A stretch of DNA of 15,627 nt from Alphaproteobacteria bacterium (lineage in GTDB: Bacteria > Pseudomonadota > Alphaproteobacteria > Paracaedibacterales > CAITNM01): positions 1-15,627 of the forward strand of contig CANMNU010000019.1 of NCBI GenBank assembly GCA_947499175.1, written 5' to 3'. A model generated the notes under the pieces. It did not search any database and was not told the DNA's origin. It worked only from the letters and a program-made list of their open reading frames with translations. Position numbers and translations under genes: made by a program. This document shows, piece after piece, positions 1 through 6,742 of the stretch; the stretch's first letter is position 1, and each line of letters starts with the position of its first letter.

Positions 1-40
1 CTGTCAATATTTCATAAATACATATCATCATTCACTGGCA

Positions 41-107
41 GCCGTGTACGCTACTTAAGTGGTGTATCATGGCAGCTCGCAAGAGCTTGTTAATTACTAA
101 ATTAACA
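41..107 (+). ncRNA. Candidate structured RNA: three abutting stem-loops
   Basis: Three helices follow one another with no unpaired base between them. Helix 1 (41-73) pairs 41-49 with 64-73 and 50-54 with 59-63. It has about 14 pairs including G-U wobbles, one bulged U at 67 and a UUAA loop at 55-58. Helix 2 (74-87) is a perfect 5-bp AGCUC/GAGCU stem closed by GCAA, a GNRA tetraloop. Helix 3 (88-107) is a 7-bp UGUUAAU/AUUAACA stem. AGCUUU near 112 could pair with AAAGCU near 147 as a fourth helix. I do not recognise an RNA family: it lacks tRNA, tmRNA, SRP or RNase P landmarks. It could be the 3' part of an RNA gene starting outside the window, a leader, or a structured 3' end. The strand is inferred from the GNRA loop, which exists only in the + transcript. 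Confidence 0.3.
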
Positions 108-174
108 CAGGTAGCTTTTAAAACGAGAGAATCTAACGAAAATCACAAAGCTTAAACGAAAGGAAGAAGAAACG

Positions 175-285
175 ATGCAAACAACATCTCCATTGCCAAT
201 CAAGCACAAATCAAGCCACAAAACCCATATTTTAGCAATGTTATTGCGCAACACAATAATTAAATTTCTTTTAAAATTTCCCTAA
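175..285 (+). CDS. Possible small ORF, 36 aa, unknown
   Basis: This short reading frame opens with ATG at 175, preceded by a purine-rich Shine-Dalgarno-like stretch (AAAGGAAG, 159-166) about 10 nt upstream. The product is basic and His/Lys-rich in its first half (PIKHKSSHKTHI) and hydrophobic at its end, and stops at TAA 283-285. It overlaps the last 26 bases of the convergent waaA gene. It resembles nothing I know. The good ribosome-binding site is the only argument for it, and AT-rich DNA gives purine runs by chance, so it may not be translated. Confidence 0.2.
   Translation: MQTTSPLPIKHKSSHKTHILAMLLRNTIIKFLLKFP
241..259 (+). other. AT-rich hairpin between candidate RNA and waaA
   Basis: TTATTG (241-246) pairs with CAATAA (254-259) around a 7-nt loop, and a T-rich stretch (TTAAATTTCTTTT) follows on the + strand. 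It lies just past the waaA stop and could act as a weak terminator for + transcripts. The stem is short and AT-rich, so termination is only a guess. Confidence 0.2.
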
Positions 286-1504
286 CCTTAACACCAATTT
301 TATTTTGCCCATCCATAATATTTTTTTGTAAAATTTTTACAAATTTATTAACTTTTTCAGGGTATTTAAAAAAATCTTGCAAAGTAAAAATTAACTGTTC
401 TGTGGTATGCTGCTGACAAGGAATACCTTCAAACAAAGGCATCATATCATCAAAATTAAAAAAGTATGGCCCCCACAATGGCAAAGCACCTATCATTGCT
501 GGCTCCAATGGGTTGTGACCACCTTGTGGTATAAGCGATCCACCAATAAATGCAAGTTGGCAAATTTTATAAAAAACCCCAAGTTTAGCAAGGGCATCCA
601 CCAGTAAAATATCTTCACCACACAAATTTCGATTACTAAATTTTGCAATCGTCAAACCCTTAGCAATTTCACAAATACTATCATTACGCTGCATATGACG
701 CGGTGCAATAATTGTTAACAAATCAGGGAATTGTTTTTTAAGTTGTTTATGAACTTCAAAAATTTGAAGCTCCTCACCATCGTGAGTACTCGCCACAACC
801 CAACACTTACGGTTGCCTATTTGACTACGCCAATAATCGTATTCATCCACGTCAAACGGCAGCGGCGCACTCAATAACTTAATATTTCCAAGGGTTTGCG
901 CTTGTTTCGCACCAAGTTTATTAAACCTTTGGGTAAATTCATCACTTTGGGTATAAATGCCTGAAAAACATCCCCATAGTTTAGTGGCACACCCTTGAAC
1001 ATAGCCCCAATTCCTTAAGCTTTTTTCAGAAAGTCGCGCATTTAATAAATAGGTTTTAATTTGGCGATTATGTGCAGCCATTAATATATTAGGCCAAATC
1101 TCTGATTCAATAAAAAATGCCGTGCTTGGCTTCCAATGGTCAAGAAATTTATTAACCCAAGGTTTTGCATCAAAAGGAATAAATTGATGAGTCGTGTTTT
1201 GCACATCAATTCTCATCTCTAATACTTTTGCGGCAGCAATAGTTGTGGTTGTAATTAAAAAGTTAGCTTGTGGTTTAATAGCTGAAATTTTTTCAATTAA
1301 TGGTAGGATTGATAAACTTTCCCCAACACTTGCGCCATGGAACCAAATTAGCTCACCTTTAGGACGCTTATAAGGCGTAATGCCATAACGTTCCGTAAAA
1401 CGCTTAGGATTCTCCAGCCCCTTTTTTAAACGCTTGCGCACTACAATTGGCGCCAGAATCTGCACCATTTTTGACCAAAAGTTTAAAAAAAACCGATAAA
1501 TCAT
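260..1504 (-). CDS. waaA: 3-deoxy-D-manno-octulosonic acid (Kdo) transferase
   Basis: WaaA/KdtA (glycosyltransferase family 30) transfers Kdo from CMP-Kdo to the lipid IVA precursor at the cytoplasmic face of the inner membrane, the first step after lipid A assembly. The 414-aa product has the usual length. A hydrophobic N-terminal anchor is followed by HGASVGE (56-62), where Glu62 corresponds to the catalytic glutamate of the family. Other landmarks are ESEIWPN (133-139), GNIK (206-209), STHDGEE (239-245), APRH (267-270) and the C-domain donor-site segment GGSLIPQGGHNPLEP (321-335). ATG at 1504 directly abuts the TAA of the Trm112-like gene, so translation is probably coupled. Together with lpxD elsewhere in the window it indicates that the organism makes Kdo-bearing LPS. 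Whether it adds one, two or more Kdo residues cannot be read from sequence. Confidence 0.95.
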   Translation of the reverse strand: MIYRFFLNFWSKMVQILAPIVVRKRLKKGLENPKRFTERYGITPYKRPKGELIWFHGASVGESLSILPLIEKISAIKPQANFLITTTTIAAAKVLEMRIDVQNTTHQFIPFDAKPWVNKFLDHWKPSTAFFIESEIWPNILMAAHNRQIKTYLLNARLSEKSLRNWGYVQGCATKLWGCFSGIYTQSDEFTQRFNKLGAKQAQTLGNIKLLSAPLPFDVDEYDYWRSQIGNRKCWVVASTHDGEELQIFEVHKQLKKQFPDLLTIIAPRHMQRNDSICEIAKGLTIAKFSNRNLCGEDILLVDALAKLGVFYKICQLAFIGGSLIPQGGHNPLEPAMIGALPLWGPYFFNFDDMMPLFEGIPCQQHTTEQLIFTLQDFFKYPEKVNKFVKILQKNIMDGQNKIGVKVREILKEI

Positions 1505-1702
1505 TTATTTAGGTGGGGCAATACGCAACATGTCACTATCTGACATCTCTCTAGCCTCATCACTTAGCATAATCGGTATACCCTGGCGTATAGGGTAAGC
1601 AAGCCTTGCCGCAAGACTTACTAACTCTTGGTTGGGCTCATCATATATCAAATTAGTTTTAGTAACTGGACAAACCAAGAACTCTAGTAGCTTACGATCC
1701 AT
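1505..1702 (-). CDS. Trm112/YcaR-family small protein
   Basis: This 65-aa protein belongs to the Trm112-like (UPF0434/YcaR) family. It opens with LLEFLVCPVTKTNL, matching the family's LLEILVCPxxK start, and has the typical AYPIRQGIPIML segment at 35-46. Eukaryotic and archaeal Trm112 activate RNA and protein methyltransferases. The bacterial role is less defined, and a methyltransferase-partner function here is inference. Only one cysteine of the zinc knuckle (C11) remains, as is usual in bacterial members, so it probably does not bind zinc. The gene sits between the LON-domain gene (1 nt gap) and waaA (0 nt gap), clearly one transcription unit. Confidence 0.9.
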   Translation of the reverse strand: MDRKLLEFLVCPVTKTNLIYDEPNQELVSLAARLAYPIRQGIPIMLSDEAREMSDSDMLRIAPPK

Positions 1703-1703
1703 A

Positions 1704-2369
1704 CTAATGCCTTGTTAAGGAAGGCGTCACACCTTCAAAGTTAGCAAATTCAATTAACCGTGTAATCATTTCTGATTGCAGCTCAATGCTGGGAACTTCA
1801 AGCAAAGCTTGTTTTTCACGCGAATTGAACGGACAAACCATAGTTAGTGCCGCAATCAGCCGCGCATCAGTAGCATCATTAATTTCATCCCAATTAGGAG
1901 TCAAATCATGCTTACAAAAATAACTATCCAAAGCTTCTAGCAACCTAACACGGTCAAAATCCACATCGTCTAATTCTTGCAAATCTTGTAAGTAGCGCTC
2001 GTATCCAACAGTTGCTTTACGGCAGCCATTTTCGCTTTCATATTCTTCTTCAATATCAAATCGGCAAACTCCAGTAACATTTACAATCATACGCTTATCT
2101 TCAATTTCAATCACATCAGTAATCCGTCCTAATGTCCCTGAAGTAAACAAGGTTAGCGGATTTTTACTATTAAAGTTTTCATCAATGATTGGCTGAATCA
2201 TTCCCACATACGCAGCTTCATGCGCTATGTCAGAAGCCAAGTGCAAGTAATCATCTTCAAAAATTGGTATTGGCAAACGTGCGCGAGGCATCAAAATTGC
2301 CCCAAAAACCGGCAAAAGAAACACCGATTTTGGTAGCCTTAGTCCAGATTCATGGTAGAAAAAATCCAT
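1704..2369 (-). CDS. LON substrate-binding domain protein (no protease domain)
   Basis: The product (221 aa from ATG 2369) is the stand-alone form of the LON N-terminal substrate-binding domain. It has the LPVFGAILMPRARLPIPIF opening (19-37), the GMIQP motif, and the central SGTLGRITDVIEIEDKR-to-VTGVCRFDI segment typical of the alphaproteobacterial 'LON peptidase substrate-binding' family. There is no AAA+ ATPase and no Ser-Lys protease domain, so it is not Lon itself. The family function is uncertain; it may bind unfolded substrates. The start is ambiguous. TTG codons at 2381 and 2378 lie in frame 9-12 nt upstream, and a weak SD-like AAGTGGA suits TTG 2381 better, but the ATG gives the usual short N-terminus. 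It heads the run LON-Trm112-waaA. Confidence 0.88.
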   Translation of the reverse strand: MDFFYHESGLRLPKSVFLLPVFGAILMPRARLPIPIFEDDYLHLASDIAHEAAYVGMIQPIIDENFNSKNPLTLFTSGTLGRITDVIEIEDKRMIVNVTGVCRFDIEEEYESENGCRKATVGYERYLQDLQELDDVDFDRVRLLEALDSYFCKHDLTPNWDEINDATDARLIAALTMVCPFNSREKQALLEVPSIELQSEMITRLIEFANFEGVTPSLTRH

Positions 2370-2400
2370 ATATTTCAACAAGTTAATCCACTTAAACTTG

Positions 2401-2414
2401 GCTTAATACTAAGC
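2401..2414. repeat. Short inverted repeat upstream of the LON-domain gene
   Basis: GCTTA (2401-2405) and TAAGC (2410-2414) form a 5-bp stem with an ATAC loop, followed on the + side by TTATTTTATT. It lies in the 104-nt gap between two minus-strand units. It could be a weak hairpin or an operator-like palindrome for the LON-Trm112-waaA unit. The evidence is only the symmetry. Confidence 0.2.
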
Positions 2415-2471
2415 TTATTTTATTGTTAATACAATTCGCAATTATTGGGCAAAGCAGAACAAAGCTTATGA

Positions 2472-2492
2472 ACAGCAGGGCCAATCTACTGT
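2472..2492 (-). terminator. Stem-loop overlapping the desaturase stop codon
   Basis: Read on the minus strand, ACAGUAG (2492-2486, containing the UAG stop) pairs with CUGCUGU (2478-2472), one pair being a wobble, around a 7-nt loop. It sits exactly at the end of the Kua/CarF-type gene and is followed by a weak U-containing stretch. It may stabilise or end the transcript. A strong U-run is missing, so it is a poor intrinsic terminator. Confidence 0.3.
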
Positions 2493-3283
2493 AACCACTT
2501 TAACCATTTTGCGATTTTGTTTATAAAAGGATCAATTATCGTCCCCTGGATAAGACAAAAATTGGTAGTGTACGGTTCATTAAATTCATCTCCATAATGA
2601 TGTATCTTGTGGCGTGCACTATTTAGAATCAATCCACTTTTTTGTAATGCTTTTACAAAAAAATTGTTGTCGTGTTGTGTGTGTGCTAGGGAGTGCAAGA
2701 ATTCTGATTGAGCCCCGGTGACAGCATAAACTGCTAATGTATAACCAGTCCAGCCACCCACTAACGTTGCAACCACGAGGGTTGCAGGAAGAAGTAGATA
2801 CCATCCTTTACTTTTTTCCCAATAAGACATTTCTGTAATTCGTTGAGGGTTTTGGTGATGTCCGTAAGCTGCGGGTAATAGTTCAGCAAGTAATCTTGTA
2901 TGAAGTGCTTGATTTTCTATTGGTTTATCGCTGTCAGTATATTTATCCCCAGCCCAATGACTAAATCCTGTTGTAGCATCAGCTAACAAAAAACCTATTA
3001 CCCCACCTAATAATAGACTAGCACTATCAAAATTTTGTGCGGCAGAAGTAAAGATATTCAATGCCATTAGGGCTGATGGCAGTACAATAGCAATTTTTCC
3101 AGCAATCGTTTCACTCCATGGCCCTATAATTTTGCTGGAGGATGTTATCTCTGCTTTTCTAACGACATCATTAATTTCTTCATAACCCTGGTTCTGGTTC
3201 ATTGCATAAATTTGGGATATAGCCACAAATAAAAAAATAATAAATATTTTAGTGTAGCTTTGTTTGTGCGTATTATTTTTCAT
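2486..3283 (-). CDS. Kua/CarF/TMEM189-type lipid desaturase domain protein
   Basis: This 265-aa membrane protein carries the histidine pattern of the Kua/TMEM189-B domain family, which includes human PEDS1 and Myxococcus CarF. These are plasmanylethanolamine desaturases that make the vinyl-ether bond of plasmalogens. Visible blocks, numbered from the chosen start, are DATTGFSHWAGD (102-113), GHHQNPQRIT (141-150), HSLAHTQH (197-204) and RHKIHHYGDEF (224-234), giving about eight candidate iron ligands. Hydrophobic segments lie near 10-27 (signal peptide or first membrane helix), 60-80, 88-103 and 161-195. ATG 3283 was preferred to ATG 3295 because GGA lies 7 nt before it and the protein then begins with a clean MKNN-plus-hydrophobic leader. 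It is 28 nt downstream of an unknown exported-protein gene in the same direction. Family membership is fairly secure; substrate and reaction are inferred. No ether-lipid synthesis gene is in view. Confidence 0.82.
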   Translation of the reverse strand: MKNNTHKQSYTKIFIIFLFVAISQIYAMNQNQGYEEINDVVRKAEITSSSKIIGPWSETIAGKIAIVLPSALMALNIFTSAAQNFDSASLLLGGVIGFLLADATTGFSHWAGDKYTDSDKPIENQALHTRLLAELLPAAYGHHQNPQRITEMSYWEKSKGWYLLLPATLVVATLVGGWTGYTLAVYAVTGAQSEFLHSLAHTQHDNNFFVKALQKSGLILNSARHKIHHYGDEFNEPYTTNFCLIQGTIIDPFINKIAKWLKWLQ

Positions 3284-3311
3284 AAAAATTTCCATACTTG
3301 TTATTGTTAAC

Positions 3312-4049
3312 CTACTTAGTACATGAGAATTTTTGAGATAAAATCCACCATGCTATATCTCTTCCATGATTTTTTTGTAGTAAATGTAGGCAAGGCGCCT
3401 CCAAGGTATAGAGTGGCACCAAACCTTTAAGCTTCATGGCATTTAGTTCGCCTTTAACATAATAATTCATAGCATTACTCATGCCTAGCCTTATCATGTT
3501 GTATTTTAAATATAAACTTACCCCTCCATAGGCTCCAGCCACTTGACTGTTATCTTCAAGAATTTGAAATACCACCCTAGAGACCTCTGGTTTTTCCTCC
3601 ATAATTTTTTTTAAATTATTTATCGCCATAGCATAAGAAGCCAAATAAGGAAAAATTACAGGGCCTTCCTTAAGGATTTTAGTGTAAAATTCAGGAAATT
3701 CTATATTTGAAAAATCTGAAACAAACCGATGAAAAGCAGGGGTTTGTTCACTATATTCTACCGCAAAATCAACCATTTCTGTCAGGTTCTCTGCGGTATT
3801 ATTTTTGATTAATTTATCTGGTTCAAGCAGAGGAGAAGCCCATTCATTTTTAGAGTTAACTAGCCCCATGTTTAAGAAATGCATTTGCATTTTTTGACTT
3901 ATTTCCGCTGTGCTTAATGAATTAAGATGTAATTTAAAAAGACACGCTGCCTTTCTTTCCTGACTTTTTTCTAGCCAACAATAATCATCAGAAATTGAGT
4001 GCAGATAACAAAAAATTATTGTTAGGAAAGAAAACGTATTTTTCATCAT
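3312..4049 (-). CDS. Hypothetical exported protein (245 aa)
   Basis: I do not recognise this protein. From the ATG at 4049 (a second ATG follows at 4046) it begins MMKN, then a hydrophobic FSFLTIIFCYL stretch and SIS-DD, a plausible Sec signal peptide of about 20 residues. The mature part looks alpha-helical and mixed in charge, with cysteines at 14, 24, 36, 220 and 243, a Gly-rich AGAYGGVSLY segment at 171-180, and an aromatic C-terminus (DIAWWIL). The frame stays open upstream to 4124, but starts there would put about 25 residues before the signal. There is no lipobox and no obvious catalytic motif. It is the first gene of a two-gene unit with the Kua/CarF-type desaturase (28-nt gap), so a shared envelope or lipid role is possible. 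It starts divergently from pgsA. Confidence 0.65.
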   Translation of the reverse strand: MMKNTFSFLTIIFCYLHSISDDYCWLEKSQERKAACLFKLHLNSLSTAEISQKMQMHFLNMGLVNSKNEWASPLLEPDKLIKNNTAENLTEMVDFAVEYSEQTPAFHRFVSDFSNIEFPEFYTKILKEGPVIFPYLASYAMAINNLKKIMEEKPEVSRVVFQILEDNSQVAGAYGGVSLYLKYNMIRLGMSNAMNYYVKGELNAMKLKGLVPLYTLEAPCLHLLQKNHGRDIAWWILSQKFSCTK

Positions 4050-4230
4050 GCAAACATAAATTTTATACATAACTACACAATAATCATTAAATATTAATAA
4101 ACAATTAATTAGGGCGCACCACACTCGAACTTTAAGTGTAGCACGGTCTATTTTTCTATACCCTCATCGCTTAACCAAAAAAACAACATCACCTGTTTGT
4201 GGGCATTGCAGCACAATCCCGTCTCAAATT

Positions 4231-4239
4231 TGCTATAAT
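4231..4239 (+). promoter_or_regulatory. Extended -10 promoter for pgsA
   Basis: TGCTATAAT is a perfect extended -10 element (TGn plus TATAAT). No good -35 hexamer stands at 16-18 nt: TTGCAG at 4206-4211 is 22 nt away. This is what extended -10 promoters tolerate. It would give a leader of about 40 nt before the pgsA ATG and probably drives the plus-strand run starting there. Confidence 0.6.
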
Positions 4240-4287
4240 TCCTAAATTACGGCAGAATCTAATCCGACAAATAATTGAGGAAAACTT

Positions 4288-4860
4288 ATGGCTAATCTAA
4301 AAAACCTAGCCAATACCCTAACATTGGCGCGCATAGGTTTGATTCCTTTTATTTTGGTAACATTTTTTATTAATTACCCCACCCCACGTTTAATTGCAGC
4401 TTTTCTTTTTGGCCTAGCTTGCGTAACTGATTTTCTTGATGGTTTTGTGGCTCGTACATTAAACCAAGAAACTCGTTTTGGTCAAATTCTTGACCCAATT
4501 GCCGATAAGCTTCTAGTGGCCTCAACTTTGCTAATGTTAGTGGGCTTTGACAGAATTTCAAAATTCAGCATTTTAGCAGCAGTTATTATATTGTGCCGTG
4601 AAATCCTGGTTTCAGGACTTCGTGAATACTTTGCCGAATTAAATGTAACTATTAAGGTAAGTGCAATTGCTAAAGTTAAAACTGCATTGCAAATGCTAGC
4701 ATTGATGGTGCTCGTCTATTTTGATCCTGTACACAGCCCCATAGCTATTCAAATTTTAGGTGAGTTGCTATTGTGGTCTGCTTCTGCCATTACACTTTAT
4801 TCTGGATGGAAGTACGTAAAAATCAGTTTAAATGTAGTCTCGCAAAATGAATCGTTATAA
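4288..4860 (+). CDS. pgsA: CDP-diacylglycerol--glycerol-3-phosphate 3-phosphatidyltransferase
   Basis: PgsA makes phosphatidylglycerol phosphate from CDP-diacylglycerol and sn-glycerol-3-phosphate in the inner membrane, the committed step to phosphatidylglycerol and cardiolipin. The 190-aa protein begins with the family's NLANTLTLARI segment. It has the complete CDP-alcohol phosphotransferase motif: D48, D51-G52, A55-R56, G65, D69 and D73 in DFLDGFVARTLNQETRFGQ and the following LDPIADK. Several hydrophobic helices follow, including the REILVSGLRE segment typical of PgsA. TGAGGAAAA (4276-4284) is a strong ribosome-binding site 7 nt before the ATG. It is the first gene after the extended -10 promoter and is 29 nt from the ABC-F gene. 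Confidence 0.95.
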   Translation: MANLKNLANTLTLARIGLIPFILVTFFINYPTPRLIAAFLFGLACVTDFLDGFVARTLNQETRFGQILDPIADKLLVASTLLMLVGFDRISKFSILAAVIILCREILVSGLREYFAELNVTIKVSAIAKVKTALQMLALMVLVYFDPVHSPIAIQILGELLLWSASAITLYSGWKYVKISLNVVSQNESL

Positions 4861-4889
4861 CCTTCTAGTAAAAGTGTTACTGTAAGCTT

Positions 4890-6680
4890 ATGGCCATTGC
4901 ATTGCTTCGTTTAAATAATGCCTGCATTCGTTTCAGCGGCACACCAGTTTTTGAAAACCTCACCACCCAAATACTAGAAGGTGATCGTATTTGTTTAATT
5001 GGCAGAAACGGTTGTGGCAAATCAACTTTACTAAAAACTATAGCTGGAGTTTACGAGTTAGATAGCGGCGAACACTTCATGCTTTCTAATCAAAAACTAG
5101 TTTACCTTGAGCAGGATAAAGATTATCCATCAGATATTTCAGCCATTGATTTGCTTGAAAGTTATGGCGCCGAAATTTATGAAGCACGCACAATTTTAGA
5201 CAAATTGGGAATTGACCCTGATATTACCCTAAACAATGCCTCTGGTGGACAGCGTCGACGCTTTAATTTGGCAGAATGCATTGTTAAAAAACCATCTATA
5301 CTTTTGCTAGATGAACCAACTAATCACCTAGATTTAACTAGTATTAAATGGTTAGAAGATTATATCGCCAAATTCAAAGGATCAGTTGTTATGATAAGCC
5401 ATGATCGAAAATTTTTGGAAAACACTTCCAATACCACATGGTGGCTTGATCGCGGAGCTTTACGCGTTAATAGAAATGGATTCAAAGATTTTGATAGTTG
5501 GTCAACAATTATCATGGAAGAAGAAGAACGCCGACTAGAAAAGCTCAATACCCGCTTACGCTTAGAAAATGACTGGCTAAATTACGGAGTTACGGCTAGG
5601 CGTAAGCGTAATCAAGGCAGGTTACAACGCTTACATGAATTGCGCAGCGAACGTCGTGATGTTATGCAAAATAAGACCCGCTCTATTGATGTTAACCCAG
5701 CGAATTTACCTAGAGGTAGCAAGGTTATTATTGAAGCTAAAGACATTCAAAAAACTTACAATAACAAAACTGTAGTACAGCCATTTTCATGTAGAATTTT
5801 GCATCAAGATAAAATTGGTATAATTGGACCTAACGGAGCTGGTAAAACAACCTTAGTAAAAATGCTAGTGGGTGAGCTAACGCCTGATAACGGCAATGTC
5901 AAATTGGGTAACACACTAAAAGTTACTTATATTGACCAAATGCGATCAAACATTAACCCAACGGATACTTTATGGGAAGTCTTGTGCCCTGAGGGTGGAG
6001 ATCAAGTATGGGTTGGTAATGAAACAAAGCATGTGGTTGGTTACTTGAAAGAATTTTTATTTAATGAAGAGCAAATTCGTGGGCAAGTTAGTATTCTTTC
6101 TGGTGGAGAAAAAAATAGGCTTTTATTAGCAAAAGCCTTAGCGAGCCCAGGAAATGTTTTAGTACTAGACGAGCCAACCAACGATTTAGACATGGATACC
6201 CTGGACTTGCTGGTAGAATGCCTACAACAATACACAGGCACAGTAATTGTTGTTAGTCATGATCGTGATTTTTTAGACAGAACTGTAACCGCAACCTATG
6301 TAGTATCGCTTAATGGTTCAGTACAAGAGTTTGTCGGTGGCTATAGTGATATTGAACACCACCTTAAAGAATTAGAAAAAGCTATAACTAAGCCTAAGTC
6401 CAAAGCATCAGTTGAGAAAAACACTGCAGATACACCTACCTCTAAACGCATGTCATATAACTTGAAACGTGAATTGGAAGAATTGACCAAGCAAATTTCA
6501 AAAATTGAAAAACGCATTTTAGAAATTTCAGTAATTTTGGAAAGCGACAGCCTTTACACTAAAAATCCACAGCAATTTCAAAATTTAAGTGCAGAACTGC
6601 AGCAACAACAATTGGCGCTAGAAACAGTAGAAAATCGTTGGCTAGAATTAGAAATTGTAGCAGCTGAGGTGAAAAATTAA
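4890..6680 (+). CDS. uup: ABC-F family ATPase, Uup type
   Basis: This is a soluble, duplicated ABC ATPase with no membrane domain (596 aa). Domain 1 has Walker A GRNGCGKST (38-46), signature SGGQ (118-121), Walker B ILLLDEPTNHLD (137-148) and the switch His171. Domain 2 has Walker A GPNGAGKTT (313-321), signature SGGE (404-407), Walker B VLVLDEPTNDLD (423-434) and His457. A charged linker (about 205-260) joins them, the arm that in ABC-F proteins reaches into the ribosome. The last ~95 residues include a coiled coil (RELEELTKQISKIEKRI), the C-terminal domain typical of Uup. Uup acts on ribosomes or branched DNA; which applies here is not decided by sequence. The start at ATG 4890 gives the usual N-terminus although its ribosome-binding site is weak. 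Confidence 0.9.
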   Translation: MAIALLRLNNACIRFSGTPVFENLTTQILEGDRICLIGRNGCGKSTLLKTIAGVYELDSGEHFMLSNQKLVYLEQDKDYPSDISAIDLLESYGAEIYEARTILDKLGIDPDITLNNASGGQRRRFNLAECIVKKPSILLLDEPTNHLDLTSIKWLEDYIAKFKGSVVMISHDRKFLENTSNTTWWLDRGALRVNRNGFKDFDSWSTIIMEEEERRLEKLNTRLRLENDWLNYGVTARRKRNQGRLQRLHELRSERRDVMQNKTRSIDVNPANLPRGSKVIIEAKDIQKTYNNKTVVQPFSCRILHQDKIGIIGPNGAGKTTLVKMLVGELTPDNGNVKLGNTLKVTYIDQMRSNINPTDTLWEVLCPEGGDQVWVGNETKHVVGYLKEFLFNEEQIRGQVSILSGGEKNRLLLAKALASPGNVLVLDEPTNDLDMDTLDLLVECLQQYTGTVIVVSHDRDFLDRTVTATYVVSLNGSVQEFVGGYSDIEHHLKELEKAITKPKSKASVEKNTADTPTSKRMSYNLKRELEELTKQISKIEKRILEISVILESDSLYTKNPQQFQNLSAELQQQQLALETVENRWLELEIVAAEVKN

Positions 6681-6742
6681 CCCATGACATTTCACCAACT
6701 AATCGCTATAACTGAGCCTAGAGATTTTATTACATAAAACAG

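Noticed and set aside
1..93. Open frame from the left edge ending at TAA 91-93 as the tail of a gene
   Set aside because: The 30 residues resemble nothing known, and the stretch is better explained by the stacked hairpins. A real C-terminus entering from the left cannot be excluded.
69..155. 28-codon ATG frame (MAARKSLLITKLTQ...)
   Set aside because: No ribosome-binding site, its ATG lies within the strong hairpin, and it has no recognisable homologue.
1505..1702. Trm112-like protein as a zinc protein
   Set aside because: Only one of the zinc-knuckle cysteines is present, as in most bacterial members.
4206..4239. Classical -35/-10 promoter using TTGCAG with TATAAT
   Set aside because: The 22-nt spacing is too long; the extended -10 alone explains the signal better.
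4890..6680. ABC-F protein as the ATPase of a peptide transporter with the adjacent binding protein
   Set aside because: Its duplicated ABC domains, linker and Uup coiled-coil C-terminus mark an ABC-F protein, which does not pair with permeases.
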